A DNA stretch of 35,017 nt from Deltaproteobacteria bacterium (GCA_016219515.1 JACRMU010000008.1:1-35017), one strand, 5' to 3'; shown: positions 7,789 through 17,681, numbered from the stretch's first letter. A program made the numbers and translations. Notes: generated by a model not told the origin, from the sequence alone.

Positions 7789-8882
7789 TGGATCTTCTCT
7801 CTACGGCATCGCAATACCTAACGACCCCCGCCGCGTTCATCGTGGTGCTGGGGATCCTCATTTTCGTCCACGAGTTCGGGCATTTCATCGTCGCCCGAAA
7901 ACTCGGCGTCGGCGTCACGAAATTTTCCTTCGGCTTCGGGCCGAAGCTGTTCGGAGTGACGCGGGGGGAGACGGAATACCTCGTGTCGGCGGTTCCGCTC
8001 GGAGGGTACGTGAAGCTCGTCGGGGAGAGCGACGGCGACAAGGTCCCGGAGGAACTAAGGGACAAGTCGTTTTTCCACAAGCCGATCGGGGTGAAGATGG
8101 CGGTCGTCGCCGCCGGTCCGCTGGGAAACCTCCTGTTCGCGGTCCTCGTCTTCTGGGTCGTTTTCCTGGGCGGGGTCCCGGCGCTGACGCCGAAAATAGG
8201 CGGCGTGGTGGCCGATTCGCCGGCGGCCCAGGCGGGACTTGCCGGCGGGGACGTCGTCGTCCGCATCGACGGGGAAGAGATCGCGACGTGGGAAGACCTC
8301 GCTCTCCGGATCCGGAAGTCGGGGGCGGGAAGAGAGATCACCCTGACGATCCGCAGGGAGGGGAAAGAGTTCGACGCGAAGGTAGCTCCCGAGGTCAAGG
8401 AAGGGAAGAGCATCTTCGGGGAGAAGATCCTGGAGCCGAGGATCGGCATCGTCGCGGGCCAGGAGATCGTCCGGCAGAAGCTCGGGCCGGTCCAGGCGTT
8501 CTTCCGCGCGGGCAAGGAAACCGGCAGACTGATCGAGCTGACCGTGATGACGGTCGTCAAGCTGGTGACGCGCGTGCTCCCGTCCGAGACCCTGGGAGGC
8601 CCGATCCTCATCGCCCAGCTCGCGGGCGACCAGGCGCGGCAGGGGGTTTCCCCGTTCGTCTACTTCCTGGGGCTGTTGAGCGTGAACCTGGGGATCCTGA
8701 ACCTCCTCCCCATCCCGATCCTGGACGGCGGGCACCTCCTCTTCTTCTCCATCGAGGCGCTCCGGCGCAAGCCCCTCTCTCCCGAGGCCCGGGCCCTGGC
8801 GCAGCAGGTGGGGCTGGCGCTCATCCTCATGCTGACGGCGCTCGTCTTCTACAACGACATCGCGCGCGTGCTTGCCCGGTAG
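7788..8882 (+). CDS. rseP: Site-2 intramembrane metalloprotease RseP
   Basis: RseP cuts anti-sigma factors and remnant signal peptides inside the inner membrane. The 364-residue product has the zinc motif HEFGH at 28-32 in the first membrane helix. A single PDZ domain follows (about 130-210; GVVADSPAAQAGLAGGDVVVRIDG), and then the second active-site motif NLLPIPILDGGH. One PDZ domain rather than the two of E. coli is usual outside Gammaproteobacteria. The ATG overlaps the dxr stop (TAATG). The uppS-cdsA-dxr-rseP order is widely conserved. Confidence 0.95.
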   Translation: MDLLSTASQYLTTPAAFIVVLGILIFVHEFGHFIVARKLGVGVTKFSFGFGPKLFGVTRGETEYLVSAVPLGGYVKLVGESDGDKVPEELRDKSFFHKPIGVKMAVVAAGPLGNLLFAVLVFWVVFLGGVPALTPKIGGVVADSPAAQAGLAGGDVVVRIDGEEIATWEDLALRIRKSGAGREITLTIRREGKEFDAKVAPEVKEGKSIFGEKILEPRIGIVAGQEIVRQKLGPVQAFFRAGKETGRLIELTVMTVVKLVTRVLPSETLGGPILIAQLAGDQARQGVSPFVYFLGLLSVNLGILNLLPIPILDGGHLLFFSIEALRRKPLSPEARALAQQVGLALILMLTALVFYNDIARVLAR

Positions 8883-8883
8883 C

Positions 8884-9567
8884 GTGATCCTGGCGATCGA
8901 GACGGCGACGCCGTGCGGCAGCGTCGCGCTCGTATCCGGAGAGGCGGTCCTTGCGAGGGCGGCGCTCCCCGGGGGGCGGCAGGCCTCCGAGACGATCCTT
9001 GCCGCCGTCGACGGCCTCCTCCGAGACTCGGGCTCGCCGCTGGGCGGCGTGTCTTGCGTCGCGGTGTCCGCGGGGCCGGGCTCCTTCACGGGCCTGAGGG
9101 TGGGGATGGCGGCCGCCAAGGGGTTCTGCTGGGGACTGGGGGCGCGGATCGTGCCGGTGCCGACGCTCCACGCGCTGGCGTTCCGGTTCCCGTTCGCCGG
9201 CGGAACGGTGTGCCCCGTGCTGGATGCGAGGAGGAACGAGATCTACGCCGCGATGTTTCGCTGGGAGGACGGCGGGTGCCGTCGGCTTCTTCCCGACATG
9301 GCGGTCGCGCCGGACGTGTTGCCGGATCGCATCGCCGGGGAGAAGGTGTTTTTCTGCGGCGACGGGGCGTTTTCCTTCCGGTCGCTCTTCCGGGAGCGCC
9401 TGGGGGAACGCGCCGTGTTCCCCCCCGAGGGGGAAGGCCGTCCCGACGCGACGGCGGTGGGAATCCTGGCGTCGCGGATGCTTCGCGATGGGGCGGCGGC
9501 GGACGTCCGGTCGCTGGTTCCCGCCTACCTCCGCTCCTCGGAGGCGGAGCTCAAGCGCCGGGGATAG
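8884..9567 (+). CDS. tsaB: tRNA threonylcarbamoyladenosine biosynthesis protein TsaB
   Basis: TsaB is the scaffold partner of TsaD in making t6A37 on ANN-decoding tRNAs. The 227-residue protein begins VILAIETATPCGSVAL, and SAGPGSFTGLRVGMAAAKGFCWG is diagnostic of the family. It has an ASKHA fold without TsaD's metal site. I chose GTG 8884, one base after the rseP stop, because the family starts at this point; the ORF track uses TTG 8872. No clear Shine-Dalgarno sequence is visible, suggesting coupling to rseP. tsaD and tsaE are not in the window. Confidence 0.92.
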   Translation: MILAIETATPCGSVALVSGEAVLARAALPGGRQASETILAAVDGLLRDSGSPLGGVSCVAVSAGPGSFTGLRVGMAAAKGFCWGLGARIVPVPTLHALAFRFPFAGGTVCPVLDARRNEIYAAMFRWEDGGCRRLLPDMAVAPDVLPDRIAGEKVFFCGDGAFSFRSLFRERLGERAVFPPEGEGRPDATAVGILASRMLRDGAAADVRSLVPAYLRSSEAELKRRG

Positions 9568-9595
9568 GGGGAAGAGAGGCGGGCCGGCGATTCAA

Positions 9596-9623
9596 TTGAC
9601 AATTCCCCCGCCTCTGATAGACT
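9596..9623 (+). promoter_or_regulatory. Sigma-70 promoter upstream of the DUF465 gene
   Basis: A perfect TTGACA (9596-9601) is followed after 16 bases by TAGACT (9618-9623), with an extended -10 TG one base upstream (TGaTAGACT). It lies between tsaB and the small DUF465 gene. It is probably the first promoter after the rpsB operon, and could also feed the ilv genes if the terminator at 9909-9944 is leaky. Confidence 0.6.
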
Positions 9624-9652
9624 GAAAAACCATCTAAAAACCGGAGGTCCCG

Positions 9653-9868
9653 ATGGGACAGAGCCAGGAAGCCAAGATGGCGGCTCTTCTCGAAGCCAGC
9701 CCGGAATTCAAGAACCTGGTCCACGAACACCGGGTGTTGGACGATCAGTTGAAGGAATACGACCGGAAGGTCTATCTGACGCCTGACGAAGAGATGGAAC
9801 GGAAGCGGCTGCAGAAACTCAAGCTGGCGAAAAAGGACCAGATCGCCAGGATGCTCACCGGCCAGTAG
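9653..9868 (+). CDS. DUF465 / YdcH-like small coiled-coil protein
   Basis: This 71-residue protein has the DUF465 layout: F-x2-L-x3-H-x2-LD-x2-L (EFKNLVHEHRVLDDQLKEYD) in helix 1, an acidic turn, then ERKRLQKLKLAKKDQIARML in helix 2. It is charged, lacks Cys and has no signal peptide, so it should be a cytosolic antiparallel helical hairpin. The family has no established biochemical role. It has its own promoter, a good ribosome site (CGGAGGT) and a terminator, so it forms a monocistronic unit between tsaB and ilvD. Confidence 0.82.
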   Translation: MGQSQEAKMAALLEASPEFKNLVHEHRVLDDQLKEYDRKVYLTPDEEMERKRLQKLKLAKKDQIARMLTGQ

Positions 9869-9908
9869 GCGGACCCGCCGGAAGACCGTTTTCTCCGGAA
9901 TAGCGCCA

Positions 9909-9944
9909 CCCTTGAGCGGGGATCTCGCGCGAGGGGTTTTTTTT
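9909..9944 (+). terminator. Intrinsic terminator between the DUF465 gene and ilvD
   Basis: CCCTTGAGCG (9909-9918) pairs with CGCGCGAGGG (9926-9935) around a 7-base loop, with one internal mismatch and one G-U pair. Eight T residues follow (9937-9944). A smaller hairpin, CCGGA/TCCGG (9878-9898), sits just upstream. The terminator ends only 16 bases before the ilvD ATG. Confidence 0.8.
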
Positions 9945-9960
9945 ATCCACGGAAGGGGCG

Positions 9961-11625
9961 ATGGGGATCGGGATGCGAAGCGACCGTACGAAAAAGGGAT
10001 TGGAGCGGATGCCGCACCGAGCGCTCTATTGCGCCGCGGGGGTGCCGCAGGCGGCCATGGGGAAGCCGTTCATCGGAGTGGCGACCTCGTTCACCGATCT
10101 GGTGCCGGGTCACGTGGGGATGCGGGCCCTGGAGCGCGTCGTCGAAAACGGCGTTCACGCCGCAGGGGGGTACCCGTTCCTGTTCGGGGTCCCGGCGGTG
10201 TGCGACGGGATCGCGATGGGGCACAAGGGGATGCACTATTCGCTGCCGCTGCGCGAGCTGATCGCCGACATGGTGGAGTCGGTCGCCGAGGCCCACGCGC
10301 TCGACGGGCTGGTGCTGCTCACCAACTGCGACAAGATCACCCCGGGGATGCTGATGGCCGCCGCGCGGCTCGACATCCCCTGCATCGTGCTGACCGCGGG
10401 ACCGATGCTCTCGGGCCGGATGGGCGACCGCCGGCTGTCGCTGGTGAGCGACACCTTCGAGGCGGTGGGCCGCTTCCAGCGCGGGGAGATCGACGACAAG
10501 ACACTGCGGCATCTCGAGGCCGAAGCGTGCCCCGGCGAAGGGTCCTGCCAGGGGCTCTACACGGCGAACACGATGGCCTGCCTGACGGAGACGCTGGGGA
10601 TGTCGCTTCCCGGGTGCGCCACCGCGCTCGCGGGCCTTTCCAAGAAGCGGCACATCGGGTATGCGACGGGCCGACGGATCGTGGAGCTCGTCGGGAAAGG
10701 GATCACCCCCCGGCGGATCCTGACCCGCGCGGCGTTCGAGAACGCCGTCCGCGTGGACGTGGCCCTGGGCGGCTCCTCCAATTCCGTCCTGCACCTCCTG
10801 GCGATCGCCCACGAGGCGAGGGTCGCGCTCCCCCTGGCCGAGTTCGACCGGCTTTCGCGGGAGACCCCGCAGCTGACGACGGTGACGCCCGCGGGGCCGC
10901 ACATGATGGAGGACGTGGAATATTCCGGCGGGATACCGGCGGTGCTCAGCCGCCTTCTCCCGATGCTCAAGAAAAATCCGACGGTGTCGGGCGAGGACAT
11001 CACGGCGATCGCGCGCCGGGGACGGGTGCTGAACGACGGGATCATCCGCCGCCTCGAGGCCCCCGTGCGGCCCGAGGGGGGAATCGCCATCCTGAAGGGG
11101 AACCTGGCGCCCGGAGGGGCGGTCATCAAGCAGTCCGGCGTCGATCCCTCGATGTTCCGGTTCCGCGGGAAGGCGAAGGCGTTCGACTCGGAGGACGCCG
11201 CCATGGCCGCGATCATGGCCGGGAAGATCCGGCCGGGGACGGTGATCGTCATCCGGTACGAGGGGCCGAAGGGAGGCCCGGGGATGCGCGAGATGCTCTC
11301 GCCCACCTCCGCCATCATGGGGATGGGGCTCGGGACGAAGGTGGCGCTCATCACCGACGGACGGTTTTCGGGGGGGACCCACGGGCCGTGCATAGGGCAC
11401 ATCTCCCCCGAGGCGATGGAGGGCGGACCGATCGCCCTGGTGCGGGACGGCGACGAAATCGTCCTGGACATCCCAAAGAGGAAGCTGACGCTTGACGTTC
11501 CGCCGCCGGAGCTGGCCCGCCGACGGAAGGGATGGAAGGCGCCCGCGCCCAAGATCGCGTCCGGATACCTTTCCCGCTACGCGAAGCTCGTCCGCTCTGC
11601 GGGGACGGGCGCGGTGATCGATTAG
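9961..11625 (+). CDS. ilvD: Dihydroxy-acid dehydratase
   Basis: IlvD dehydrates dihydroxyisovalerate and dihydroxymethylvalerate in valine, leucine and isoleucine synthesis. The 554-residue protein has NCDKITPG (Cys123) and [16 protein letters not shown] (Cys190, Cys196). Near residue 50 it reads LVPGH, as in the E. coli-type enzyme, where [2Fe-2S] dehydratases usually have PCN; this suggests an oxygen-sensitive [4Fe-4S] type. CDGIAMGH replaces the common DDGIAMGH. GGAAGGGG precedes ATG 9961; ATG 9973 is possible. It begins the ilv cluster directly behind a terminator. Confidence 0.95.
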   Translation: MGIGMRSDRTKKGLERMPHRALYCAAGVPQAAMGKPFIGVATSFTDLVPGHVGMRALERVVENGVHAAGGYPFLFGVPAVCDGIAMGHKGMHYSLPLRELIADMVESVAEAHALDGLVLLTNCDKITPGMLMAAARLDIPCIVLTAGPMLSGRMGDRRLSLVSDTFEAVGRFQRGEIDDKTLRHLEAEACPGEGSCQGLYTANTMACLTETLGMSLPGCATALAGLSKKRHIGYATGRRIVELVGKGITPRRILTRAAFENAVRVDVALGGSSNSVLHLLAIAHEARVALPLAEFDRLSRETPQLTTVTPAGPHMMEDVEYSGGIPAVLSRLLPMLKKNPTVSGEDITAIARRGRVLNDGIIRRLEAPVRPEGGIAILKGNLAPGGAVIKQSGVDPSMFRFRGKAKAFDSEDAAMAAIMAGKIRPGTVIVIRYEGPKGGPGMREMLSPTSAIMGMGLGTKVALITDGRFSGGTHGPCIGHISPEAMEGGPIALVRDGDEIVLDIPKRKLTLDVPPPELARRRKGWKAPAPKIASGYLSRYAKLVRSAGTGAVID

Positions 11626-11655
11626 ACGGCGATGCACGGAACGGGGGGAAAAGCC

Positions 11656-13350
11656 GTGAAGATGAACGGAGCGGAAATATTCGTCAAGGCGCTGGCCGAT
11701 CTCGGCGTGGACGTGGTGTTCGGCTACCCGGGCGGGGCGGTCCTGCACATCTACGACGAGCTCTTCAAAAACACGAAGGTCCGCCATTTCCTGTGCCGCC
11801 ACGAGCAGGGGGCCGTCCACATGGCGGACGGCTACGCCCGCGCCTCGGGAAGGACCGGCGTCGCCCTGGTGACCTCCGGTCCCGGCGCGACGAACACGGT
11901 GACGGGAATCGCCACGGCGTACATGGACTCGATCCCCATCGTCGTGTTCAGCGGCCAGGTGCCCACGCTGATGATCGGGAACGACGCGTTCCAGGAAGCG
12001 GACATCGTCGGGATCACCCGGCCGTGCACGAAGCACAACTACCTGGTCAAGGAGACGAAGGACCTGGCCCGCATCGTCAAGGAGGCCTTCTACCTCGCCT
12101 CCACGGGAAGGCCGGGGCCCGTGCTCGTCGACATCCCCAAGGATGTCCTGATGAGCTCGGCGGAATACATCCTGCCGAAGGAGGTAGCCGTGCGCGGGTA
12201 CCACCCGAACTACGAGGGGCACCCGAAGCAGGTGGAGAGCGCCATCCGGCTCCTGATGGAGAAGGAGCGCCCGGTCCTCTACGTGGGAGGGGGGATCATC
12301 CTCTCCGGCGCCGCCGCGCCGCTGGCGGAATTCGCGCGCATCCTGGGAATCCCCGTCACGACGACGCTGATGGGGATGGGGGCCTTCCCGGGGACCGACC
12401 CTCTGAACCTGGGGATGCTGGGGATGCACGGCACCTACCAGGCGAACATGGCGATCTCCCACAGCGACCTCATCCTGGCGCTGGGCGCGCGCTTCGACGA
12501 CCGGGTGACGGGGAAGGTGGATGAGTTCGCCCCCCACGCAAAGATCGTCCACGTGGACATCGACCCGACGTCGATCCAGAAGAACGTCCCCGTCGACATC
12601 CCGATCGTGGGCGACGTGAAGGACGTGCTGAAAAAGATGATCAAGCTCGTCAAGGGGACGAAGGAGGCGGCAGCGTACCGGGAGAAGATCGCCCCCTGGC
12701 GGGAGCAGATCGGAAAGTGGGCCCGGACCCACCCGCTCTCCTATAAAAAGTCGGCCGGGAAGATCAAGCCCCAGTACGTGGTCGAGAAGATCTACGAGAT
12801 CACGAAGGGCGACGCGGTCATCGCCACGGAGGTCGGCCAGAACCAGATGTGGGCCGCCCAGTTCTACAAGTACGACCACCCCCGCACCTTCCTGTCCTCC
12901 GGAGGTCTGGGGACGATGGGGTACGGCTTCCCCGCCGCGATCGGAGCCCAGGTGGCGATGCCGGGCAGGCTCGTGATCGACATCGCCGGCGACGGCAGCA
13001 TCCAGATGAACATCCAGGAGCTGGCCACGGCGGTCCAGTACCGCCTGCCGGTGAAGGTGGTGATCCTGAACAACGGGGCGCTCGGGATGGTCCGCCAGTG
13101 GCAGGAGCTCTTCTTCCAGGGGAAATATTCGCAGACCTGCCTTCCGCAGATCCCCGACTTCGTGAAGCTGGCGGAGGCGTACGGCGCCGCGGGGTTCCGC
13201 GCGACCCGGACGGAGGAGGTGGCGGGGGTGCTCAAGAAGGGGTTCGCCGCGAAGGGGCCCGCGTTCATCGACATCCTCTGCGACCCGAACGAGATGGTGT
13301 ACCCGATGGTGCCCGCGGGGGCGCCGCTGACCAAGATGCTGCTCGTCTGA
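11656..13350 (+). CDS. ilvB: Acetolactate synthase large (catalytic) subunit
   Basis: This is the ThDP- and FAD-dependent synthase making acetolactate and acetohydroxybutyrate from pyruvate and 2-oxobutyrate. With the start used here there are 564 residues. The catalytic Glu is in [16 protein letters not shown] (Glu50), and the ThDP motif GDGS...NN spans about 445-473. I prefer GTG 11656, with GGGGGGAA upstream and a family-like start, over ATG 11632, which lacks a ribosome site. The FAD-site and C-terminal domains are complete. The regulatory subunit ilvN follows after 33 bp. Confidence 0.97.
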   Translation: MKMNGAEIFVKALADLGVDVVFGYPGGAVLHIYDELFKNTKVRHFLCRHEQGAVHMADGYARASGRTGVALVTSGPGATNTVTGIATAYMDSIPIVVFSGQVPTLMIGNDAFQEADIVGITRPCTKHNYLVKETKDLARIVKEAFYLASTGRPGPVLVDIPKDVLMSSAEYILPKEVAVRGYHPNYEGHPKQVESAIRLLMEKERPVLYVGGGIILSGAAAPLAEFARILGIPVTTTLMGMGAFPGTDPLNLGMLGMHGTYQANMAISHSDLILALGARFDDRVTGKVDEFAPHAKIVHVDIDPTSIQKNVPVDIPIVGDVKDVLKKMIKLVKGTKEAAAYREKIAPWREQIGKWARTHPLSYKKSAGKIKPQYVVEKIYEITKGDAVIATEVGQNQMWAAQFYKYDHPRTFLSSGGLGTMGYGFPAAIGAQVAMPGRLVIDIAGDGSIQMNIQELATAVQYRLPVKVVILNNGALGMVRQWQELFFQGKYSQTCLPQIPDFVKLAEAYGAAGFRATRTEEVAGVLKKGFAAKGPAFIDILCDPNEMVYPMVPAGAPLTKMLLV

Positions 13351-13383
13351 CGGATTCAACGCGCCCGGCAAGGAGAGAAACCG

Positions 13384-13860
13384 ATGCGCCATACCATATC
13401 CGTGCTCGTGGAGAACGAATTCGGGGTCTTGAGCCGCGTCTCCGGCCTGTTCTCCGGGCGGGGGTTCAACATCGAGTCGCTCTCGGTCGCCGAGACGACG
13501 GACCCGTCCGTCTCCCGGATGACGATCGTGACGAGCGGCAACGACCAGATCATCGAGCAGATCCTGAAGCAGCTGAACAAGCTCATCTCGGTCATCAAGG
13601 TCGTCGACCTCACGGGGGCCGAGACGGTGGACCGCGAGCTCGTCCTGGTCAAGGTGAACGCCGACCCGGAGACGAAGGCCGAGGTCCTGCGGCTCGTGGA
13701 CATCTTCCGCGCGAAGATCGTCGACGTCGCGCCCCGGTGCTACACCGTCGAGATGACCGGCGACGAGGCGAAGGTCAAGGCGTTCCTCCAGCTGCTCCGC
13801 CCGGTCGGCATCAAGGAGGTCGTCCGCACGGGGCTGGTGTCCATCGCCCGGGGGATGTAG
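13384..13860 (+). CDS. ilvN: Acetolactate synthase small (regulatory) subunit
   Basis: The 158-residue protein has an N-terminal ACT domain ([35 protein letters not shown]), which binds valine for feedback inhibition. A second ACT-like C-terminal half follows ([31 protein letters not shown]). The size matches the IlvH/IlvN long form. AAGGAGAG lies before the ATG. It activates and confers valine sensitivity on the upstream catalytic subunit. Confidence 0.96.
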   Translation: MRHTISVLVENEFGVLSRVSGLFSGRGFNIESLSVAETTDPSVSRMTIVTSGNDQIIEQILKQLNKLISVIKVVDLTGAETVDRELVLVKVNADPETKAEVLRLVDIFRAKIVDVAPRCYTVEMTGDEAKVKAFLQLLRPVGIKEVVRTGLVSIARGM

Positions 13861-13872
13861 GGAAGCGAAGGG

Positions 13873-13898
13873 GGATCCGCCCGTTCCGGGCGGAATCC
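13873..13898 (+). other. Stem-loop between ilvN and ilvC
   Basis: GGATCCGCCCG (13873-13883) pairs with CGGGCGGAATCC (13887-13898) with one bulged base and a TTC loop. The only T-run is ten bases further on (five Ts), so it is a poor intrinsic terminator. It could stabilise or process the mRNA between ilvN and ilvC. Confidence 0.5.
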
Positions 13899-13930
13899 AT
13901 TACGAAGTTTTTCCAAGGGAGGGAAGAACG

Positions 13931-14950
13931 ATGGTGAAGATACTGCGGGAGAAGGACGCGAAGCTTGCGACGCTCAAGAAGAAGACGATCGCGATCCTGG
14001 GGTACGGCAGCCAGGGGCATGCCCACGCGAACAACCTGAAGGAAAGCGGGATGAACGTGGTCGTCGGGGAGCTGCCGGGGGGGGCCGCGGCGAAAAAGGC
14101 GCAGGACGCGGGATTCGAGGTCTTCGACGCTTCGGCCGCCGTCGCCAGGGCGGACATCGTCTGCATGCTTCTGCCCGACGAACTCCAGGGGCGGATCTAC
14201 CGGGATTCGGTCGCCTCGAATCTGAAAAAAGGCGCGTTCCTGATGTTCGCCCACGGCTTCAACATCCATTTCGGGCAGATCGTCCCCCGGGCCGACGTCA
14301 ACGTGTTCATGGTGGCCCCGAAGGGTCCCGGCCACCTCGTGCGGGCGCAGTACCTGAAAGGGGAAGGGGTGCCGGCCCTCATCGCCATCCACCACGACCC
14401 CTCCCGGAAGAGCAAGGAGATCGCGCTCGCCTACGCGGCGTCGATCGGCGCGGCGCGCGCCGGCGTGATCGAGACGTCCTTCCGCGAGGAGACGGAGACG
14501 GACCTGTTCGGGGAGCAGGCCGTCCTGTGCGGCGGCGTCACGGAGCTGGTCCTGGCCGGGTACGAGACGCTGGTCGAAGCGGGATATGCGCCGGAGATGG
14601 CGTACTTCGAGTGCCTCCACGAGCTGAAGCTCATCGTGGATCTCATCTACGAGGGAGGGATCTCCACGATGCGCTACTCGATCAGCAACACCGCGCAGTA
14701 CGGGGACCTGACCCGGGGCCCGCGGGTCATCACGGAGGAGACCCGGAAGGAAATGAAGCGAATGCTGGAGGAGATCCAGAACGGGTCGTTCGCCAGGGAG
14801 TGGATCCTCGAGAACCAGGCCAACCGCCCCATGTTCAACGCGCTCACGAAACGCGGCGAGGAGCACCCGATCGAGGAAGTGGGGAGAACGCTTCGCGCCA
14901 TGATGCCGTGGATCGCGAAGGGACGGCTGGTTGACAAGTCGAAAAACTGA
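13931..14950 (+). CDS. ilvC: Ketol-acid reductoisomerase, class I
   Basis: IlvC rearranges and reduces acetolactate to dihydroxyisovalerate. The 339-residue class I enzyme has the Rossmann motif [12 protein letters not shown] (24-35). Its catalytic domain shows [29 protein letters not shown] (metal Asp and Glu), FECLHELK and SISNTA, all intact. The beta2-alphaB cofactor loop reads GELPGGAAA (46-54). In NADPH enzymes this loop usually has Arg and two Ser that hold the 2'-phosphate; here those places are Leu, Gly and Ala, with Glu after the Gly. I infer possible NADH preference. GGGAGGGAA precedes the ATG. Confidence 0.97.
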   Translation: MVKILREKDAKLATLKKKTIAILGYGSQGHAHANNLKESGMNVVVGELPGGAAAKKAQDAGFEVFDASAAVARADIVCMLLPDELQGRIYRDSVASNLKKGAFLMFAHGFNIHFGQIVPRADVNVFMVAPKGPGHLVRAQYLKGEGVPALIAIHHDPSRKSKEIALAYAASIGAARAGVIETSFREETETDLFGEQAVLCGGVTELVLAGYETLVEAGYAPEMAYFECLHELKLIVDLIYEGGISTMRYSISNTAQYGDLTRGPRVITEETRKEMKRMLEEIQNGSFAREWILENQANRPMFNALTKRGEEHPIEEVGRTLRAMMPWIAKGRLVDKSKN

Positions 14951-14990
14951 TCCCATTCCGGGGGCGGGCGGGCAGCGGGAAGGAAGTCGG

Positions 14991-15623
14991 TTGATCGCCC
15001 CGGAAGGGATACCGTTCGTGCTGGGAGCGGCGGCGGCCACGGCGGCGCTCTGGTTTCTCTGGCCGAAGAGCGTTCCGCTTGCGGCGGTCGCGCTCCTTTT
15101 GACCGTCTTCATGGCGTGGTTCTTCCGGGATCCCGAACGGATCCCCCCGGCGGAGCCCGGAGCGGTGATCTCCCCGGCGGACGGGAAGATCGTATTCTGC
15201 GGCGACTGCCCCCCGGGGAGGTATTCCCCGGAGCCCGGGAAGATGGTCAGCGTGTTCATGTCGGTGTTCGACGTCCACGTCAACCGGGCGCCGGTGTCGG
15301 GAAAGGTGGCGTCGGTGCGCTACAACCCGGGGAAGTTCCTGGCGGCGAACGTGGAAAAGGCGTCGCTGGAAAACGAACAGAACGGCGTGGCCCTGGAAAC
15401 CGCTGGGGGGCGGAAGGTTTCCTATGTGCAGATCGCCGGGCTGATCGCCCGGCGGATCGTGTGCTATCTGTCGGAAGGCGATATAGTAAAACAGGGGCAA
15501 CGCGTGGGAATGATCCGGTTCGGGTCCCGCGTGGACGTCTTCCTGCCCGCCTCCGCGGTCCTCCGTGTGAAGAAGGGGGACCGGGTCCGCGCGGGAGAGA
15601 GCATCGTGGGGGTGCTGCCATGA
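14991..15623 (+). CDS. psd: Phosphatidylserine decarboxylase proenzyme
   Basis: Psd decarboxylates phosphatidylserine to phosphatidylethanolamine using a pyruvoyl group formed by self-cleavage before a serine. The 210-residue form matches the short bacterial class. One or two N-terminal membrane segments (FVLGAAAATAALWFLW, VPLAAVALLLTVFMAWFF) are followed by FRDPER, SPADGKIV, FMSVFDVHVNRAP and the cleavage-site MIRFGSRVDVFLP. TTG 14991 has GGAAGGAAG upstream; the track start at 14931 would overlap ilvC. It is coupled to pssA by ATGA. Confidence 0.9.
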   Translation: MIAPEGIPFVLGAAAATAALWFLWPKSVPLAAVALLLTVFMAWFFRDPERIPPAEPGAVISPADGKIVFCGDCPPGRYSPEPGKMVSVFMSVFDVHVNRAPVSGKVASVRYNPGKFLAANVEKASLENEQNGVALETAGGRKVSYVQIAGLIARRIVCYLSEGDIVKQGQRVGMIRFGSRVDVFLPASAVLRVKKGDRVRAGESIVGVLP

Positions 15624-16417
15624 GAAAGAGAATCCGAAGGGAACAAGGGATCGGCCGGGGGATCTACGTCCTTCCCAACCTGATCACTTCGGGCTCGCTC
15701 TTCGCCGGCTTCTACTCGATCGCGTCCACCTACAACGGACAGTTCGAGAAGGCGGCGATGGCGATCATCGCGGGGGTGGTGCTCGACGGGCTGGACGGCC
15801 GGGTGGCGCGCATGACGCGCACCACCACGAAGTTCGGAGTGGAATACGATTCGCTGGCCGACCTCGTCTCCTTCGGGGTGGCGCCGGCGTTCCTGGTGTA
15901 CGGCTGGGCGCTCTCGCAGTTCGGCCGGTGGGGATGGCTCGCGGCATTCCTCTACCTCATCTGCGGGGCGCTGCGGCTGGCGCGGTTCAACGTCCAGGTG
16001 AACACCGTCGAGAAGGGGAAGTTCAACGGCCTTCCGATCCCCGCGGCGGCGACGTTCGTCTCCGCGATCATCCTGCTCTTCTACTATCTCGGGGGGGCGG
16101 GCAGCTTCAAGCACCTGGCGCTGCTCCTGGCCATCTACGTCCTGGCCTTCCTGATGGTGAGCACCGTCAAGTACAACAGCTTCAAGGACCTCGAGGCGTT
16201 CCGCCGCCGGCCGTTCAACACGCTGGTGGTGTTCATCTTCCTGGCGCTCCTGCTGGCGGCGGAGCCGCAGGTCATGATCTTCCTGTTCACGGCGGGGTAC
16301 GTCGTCTCGGGGCCGATCGGGGAGCTGGTGGCCGTCATCCGGCGCCGCCGGGGGAAACAACCGGAAAGCGAGAAACGAACGGATGGGCATGACGCTTACA
16401 GAGAAAATCCTCGCTAA
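15620..16417 (+). CDS. pssA: CDP-diacylglycerol-serine O-phosphatidyltransferase
   Basis: PssA makes phosphatidylserine from CDP-diacylglycerol and serine, the substrate for Psd next door. The 265-residue polytopic protein has the CDP-alcohol phosphotransferase motif [31 protein letters not shown] (D-G-x2-A-R-x8-G-x3-D-x3-D). The start overlaps the psd stop by 4 bp. The charged C-terminal tail ([25 protein letters not shown]) runs 35 bp into leuC, an unusually long overlap for this operon. Confidence 0.94.
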   Translation: MRKRIRREQGIGRGIYVLPNLITSGSLFAGFYSIASTYNGQFEKAAMAIIAGVVLDGLDGRVARMTRTTTKFGVEYDSLADLVSFGVAPAFLVYGWALSQFGRWGWLAAFLYLICGALRLARFNVQVNTVEKGKFNGLPIPAAATFVSAIILLFYYLGGAGSFKHLALLLAIYVLAFLMVSTVKYNSFKDLEAFRRRPFNTLVVFIFLALLLAAEPQVMIFLFTAGYVVSGPIGELVAVIRRRRGKQPESEKRTDGHDAYRENPR

Positions 16418-17645
16418 GCACGCGGGGAGGGACCGGGTCGAGCCCGGGGAGCTGATCCTGGCGAAGGTCGACCTCGCCCTGGGGAACGACGTGACGAGCC
16501 CGATCGCCATCGACGCGGTCCGCAAGCTCGGCGTCCGCGAGGTGTTCGACCGGGAAAAGATCGCCCTGGTCCCGGACCACTTCGCCCCCAACAAGGACAT
16601 CAAGTCCGCCGGGCAGATGAAGATGATGCGGGAGTTCGCCCGCGAGTACGGCATCGTGAACTACTTCGAGGTCGGCCGGATGGGGATCGAGCACGTCCTC
16701 CTGCCGGACGAGGGGCTGGTCGTCCCCGGGGACCTGGTGATCGGAGCCGACAGCCACACCTGCACCTACGGCGCCCTGTGCGCCTTCTCGACCGGCGTGG
16801 GGAGCACCGACCTGGCCGCGGCGATGATCTCCGGCGAGGTCTGGCTCAAGGTGCCTTCCACCCTGCGCATCGTCCTCTCCGGGAAGCCGGGGAAGTGGGT
16901 GGAAGGGAAGGACGTCATCCTCCACATCATCGGGAAGATCGGCGTGGACGGGGCGCTCTACCAGGCGATGGAGTATGCGGGCGACGGGCTTGCCTCCCTT
17001 CCGATGGCGTGGCGGTTCACCATCTCCAACATGGCGATCGAGGCGGGGGCCAAAAACGGTATCTTCCCCTTCGACGGGGCGACCCGCGCCTACGCGGACG
17101 CCCGGGCGAAGCGCACGTTCGAGATCGTCACCGCCGACAAGGACGCGAAATACGCGGCGGAGATGGGCGTGGACCTCTCCGCGCTCGAGCCGCAGGTGGC
17201 GTTCCCGCACCTCCCGGAGAACACGAAGCCCCTGTCGCAGGTGGGCAACGTTCCCGTCGACCAGGTGGTCGTCGGATCCTGCACGAACGGGCGGATCGAG
17301 GACCTTCGCAGCGCGGCCTCCGTGCTCCGCGGACGGAAGGTCCATGACGGCGTGCGGATGCTCATCTTCCCCGCGACCCAGGAGATCTACCTGCAGGCGA
17401 TGCGGGAAGGGCTGATGGAGGTTTTCGTCACCGCGGGTGCGGCCTTCTCCACGCCGACGTGCGGTCCCTGCCTGGGCGGCCACATGGGCGTCCTCGCAAA
17501 GGGAGAGCGGGCGATCGCCACGACGAACCGCAATTTCGTGGGCCGCATGGGACACCCGGAGAGCGAGGTGTACCTCGCCAACCCCGCCATCGCGGCGGCC
17601 TCCGCGGTGCTCGGGAGAATCGGCAGCCCCGACGAGATCCGATAG
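16383..17645 (+). CDS. leuC: 3-isopropylmalate dehydratase large subunit
   Basis: With LeuD it isomerises 2-isopropylmalate to 3-isopropylmalate. The 420-residue protein is of the shorter, archaeal/HacA-like LeuC type. The [4Fe-4S] ligands are visible in VGSCTNGR and in [11 protein letters not shown], and [15 protein letters not shown] lies earlier. ATG 16383 is used; ATG 16389 is equally possible, and neither has a strong Shine-Dalgarno sequence. It overlaps pssA by 35 bp. leuA, which belongs to this pathway, is not in the window. Confidence 0.96.
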   Translation: MGMTLTEKILAKHAGRDRVEPGELILAKVDLALGNDVTSPIAIDAVRKLGVREVFDREKIALVPDHFAPNKDIKSAGQMKMMREFAREYGIVNYFEVGRMGIEHVLLPDEGLVVPGDLVIGADSHTCTYGALCAFSTGVGSTDLAAAMISGEVWLKVPSTLRIVLSGKPGKWVEGKDVILHIIGKIGVDGALYQAMEYAGDGLASLPMAWRFTISNMAIEAGAKNGIFPFDGATRAYADARAKRTFEIVTADKDAKYAAEMGVDLSALEPQVAFPHLPENTKPLSQVGNVPVDQVVVGSCTNGRIEDLRSAASVLRGRKVHDGVRMLIFPATQEIYLQAMREGLMEVFVTAGAAFSTPTCGPCLGGHMGVLAKGERAIATTNRNFVGRMGHPESEVYLANPAIAAASAVLGRIGSPDEIR

Positions 17646-17681
17646 CATCCGTTTCGAATTCACGCCAGGAGAACGCGATCG

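Noticed and set aside
9943-13392. 1149-codon minus-strand ORF opposite ilvD and ilvB
   Set aside because: It is an antisense shadow caused by high GC and strong codon bias. It shows His/Asp/Arg-rich low-complexity translation with no domain, while the plus strand encodes two fully recognisable enzymes.
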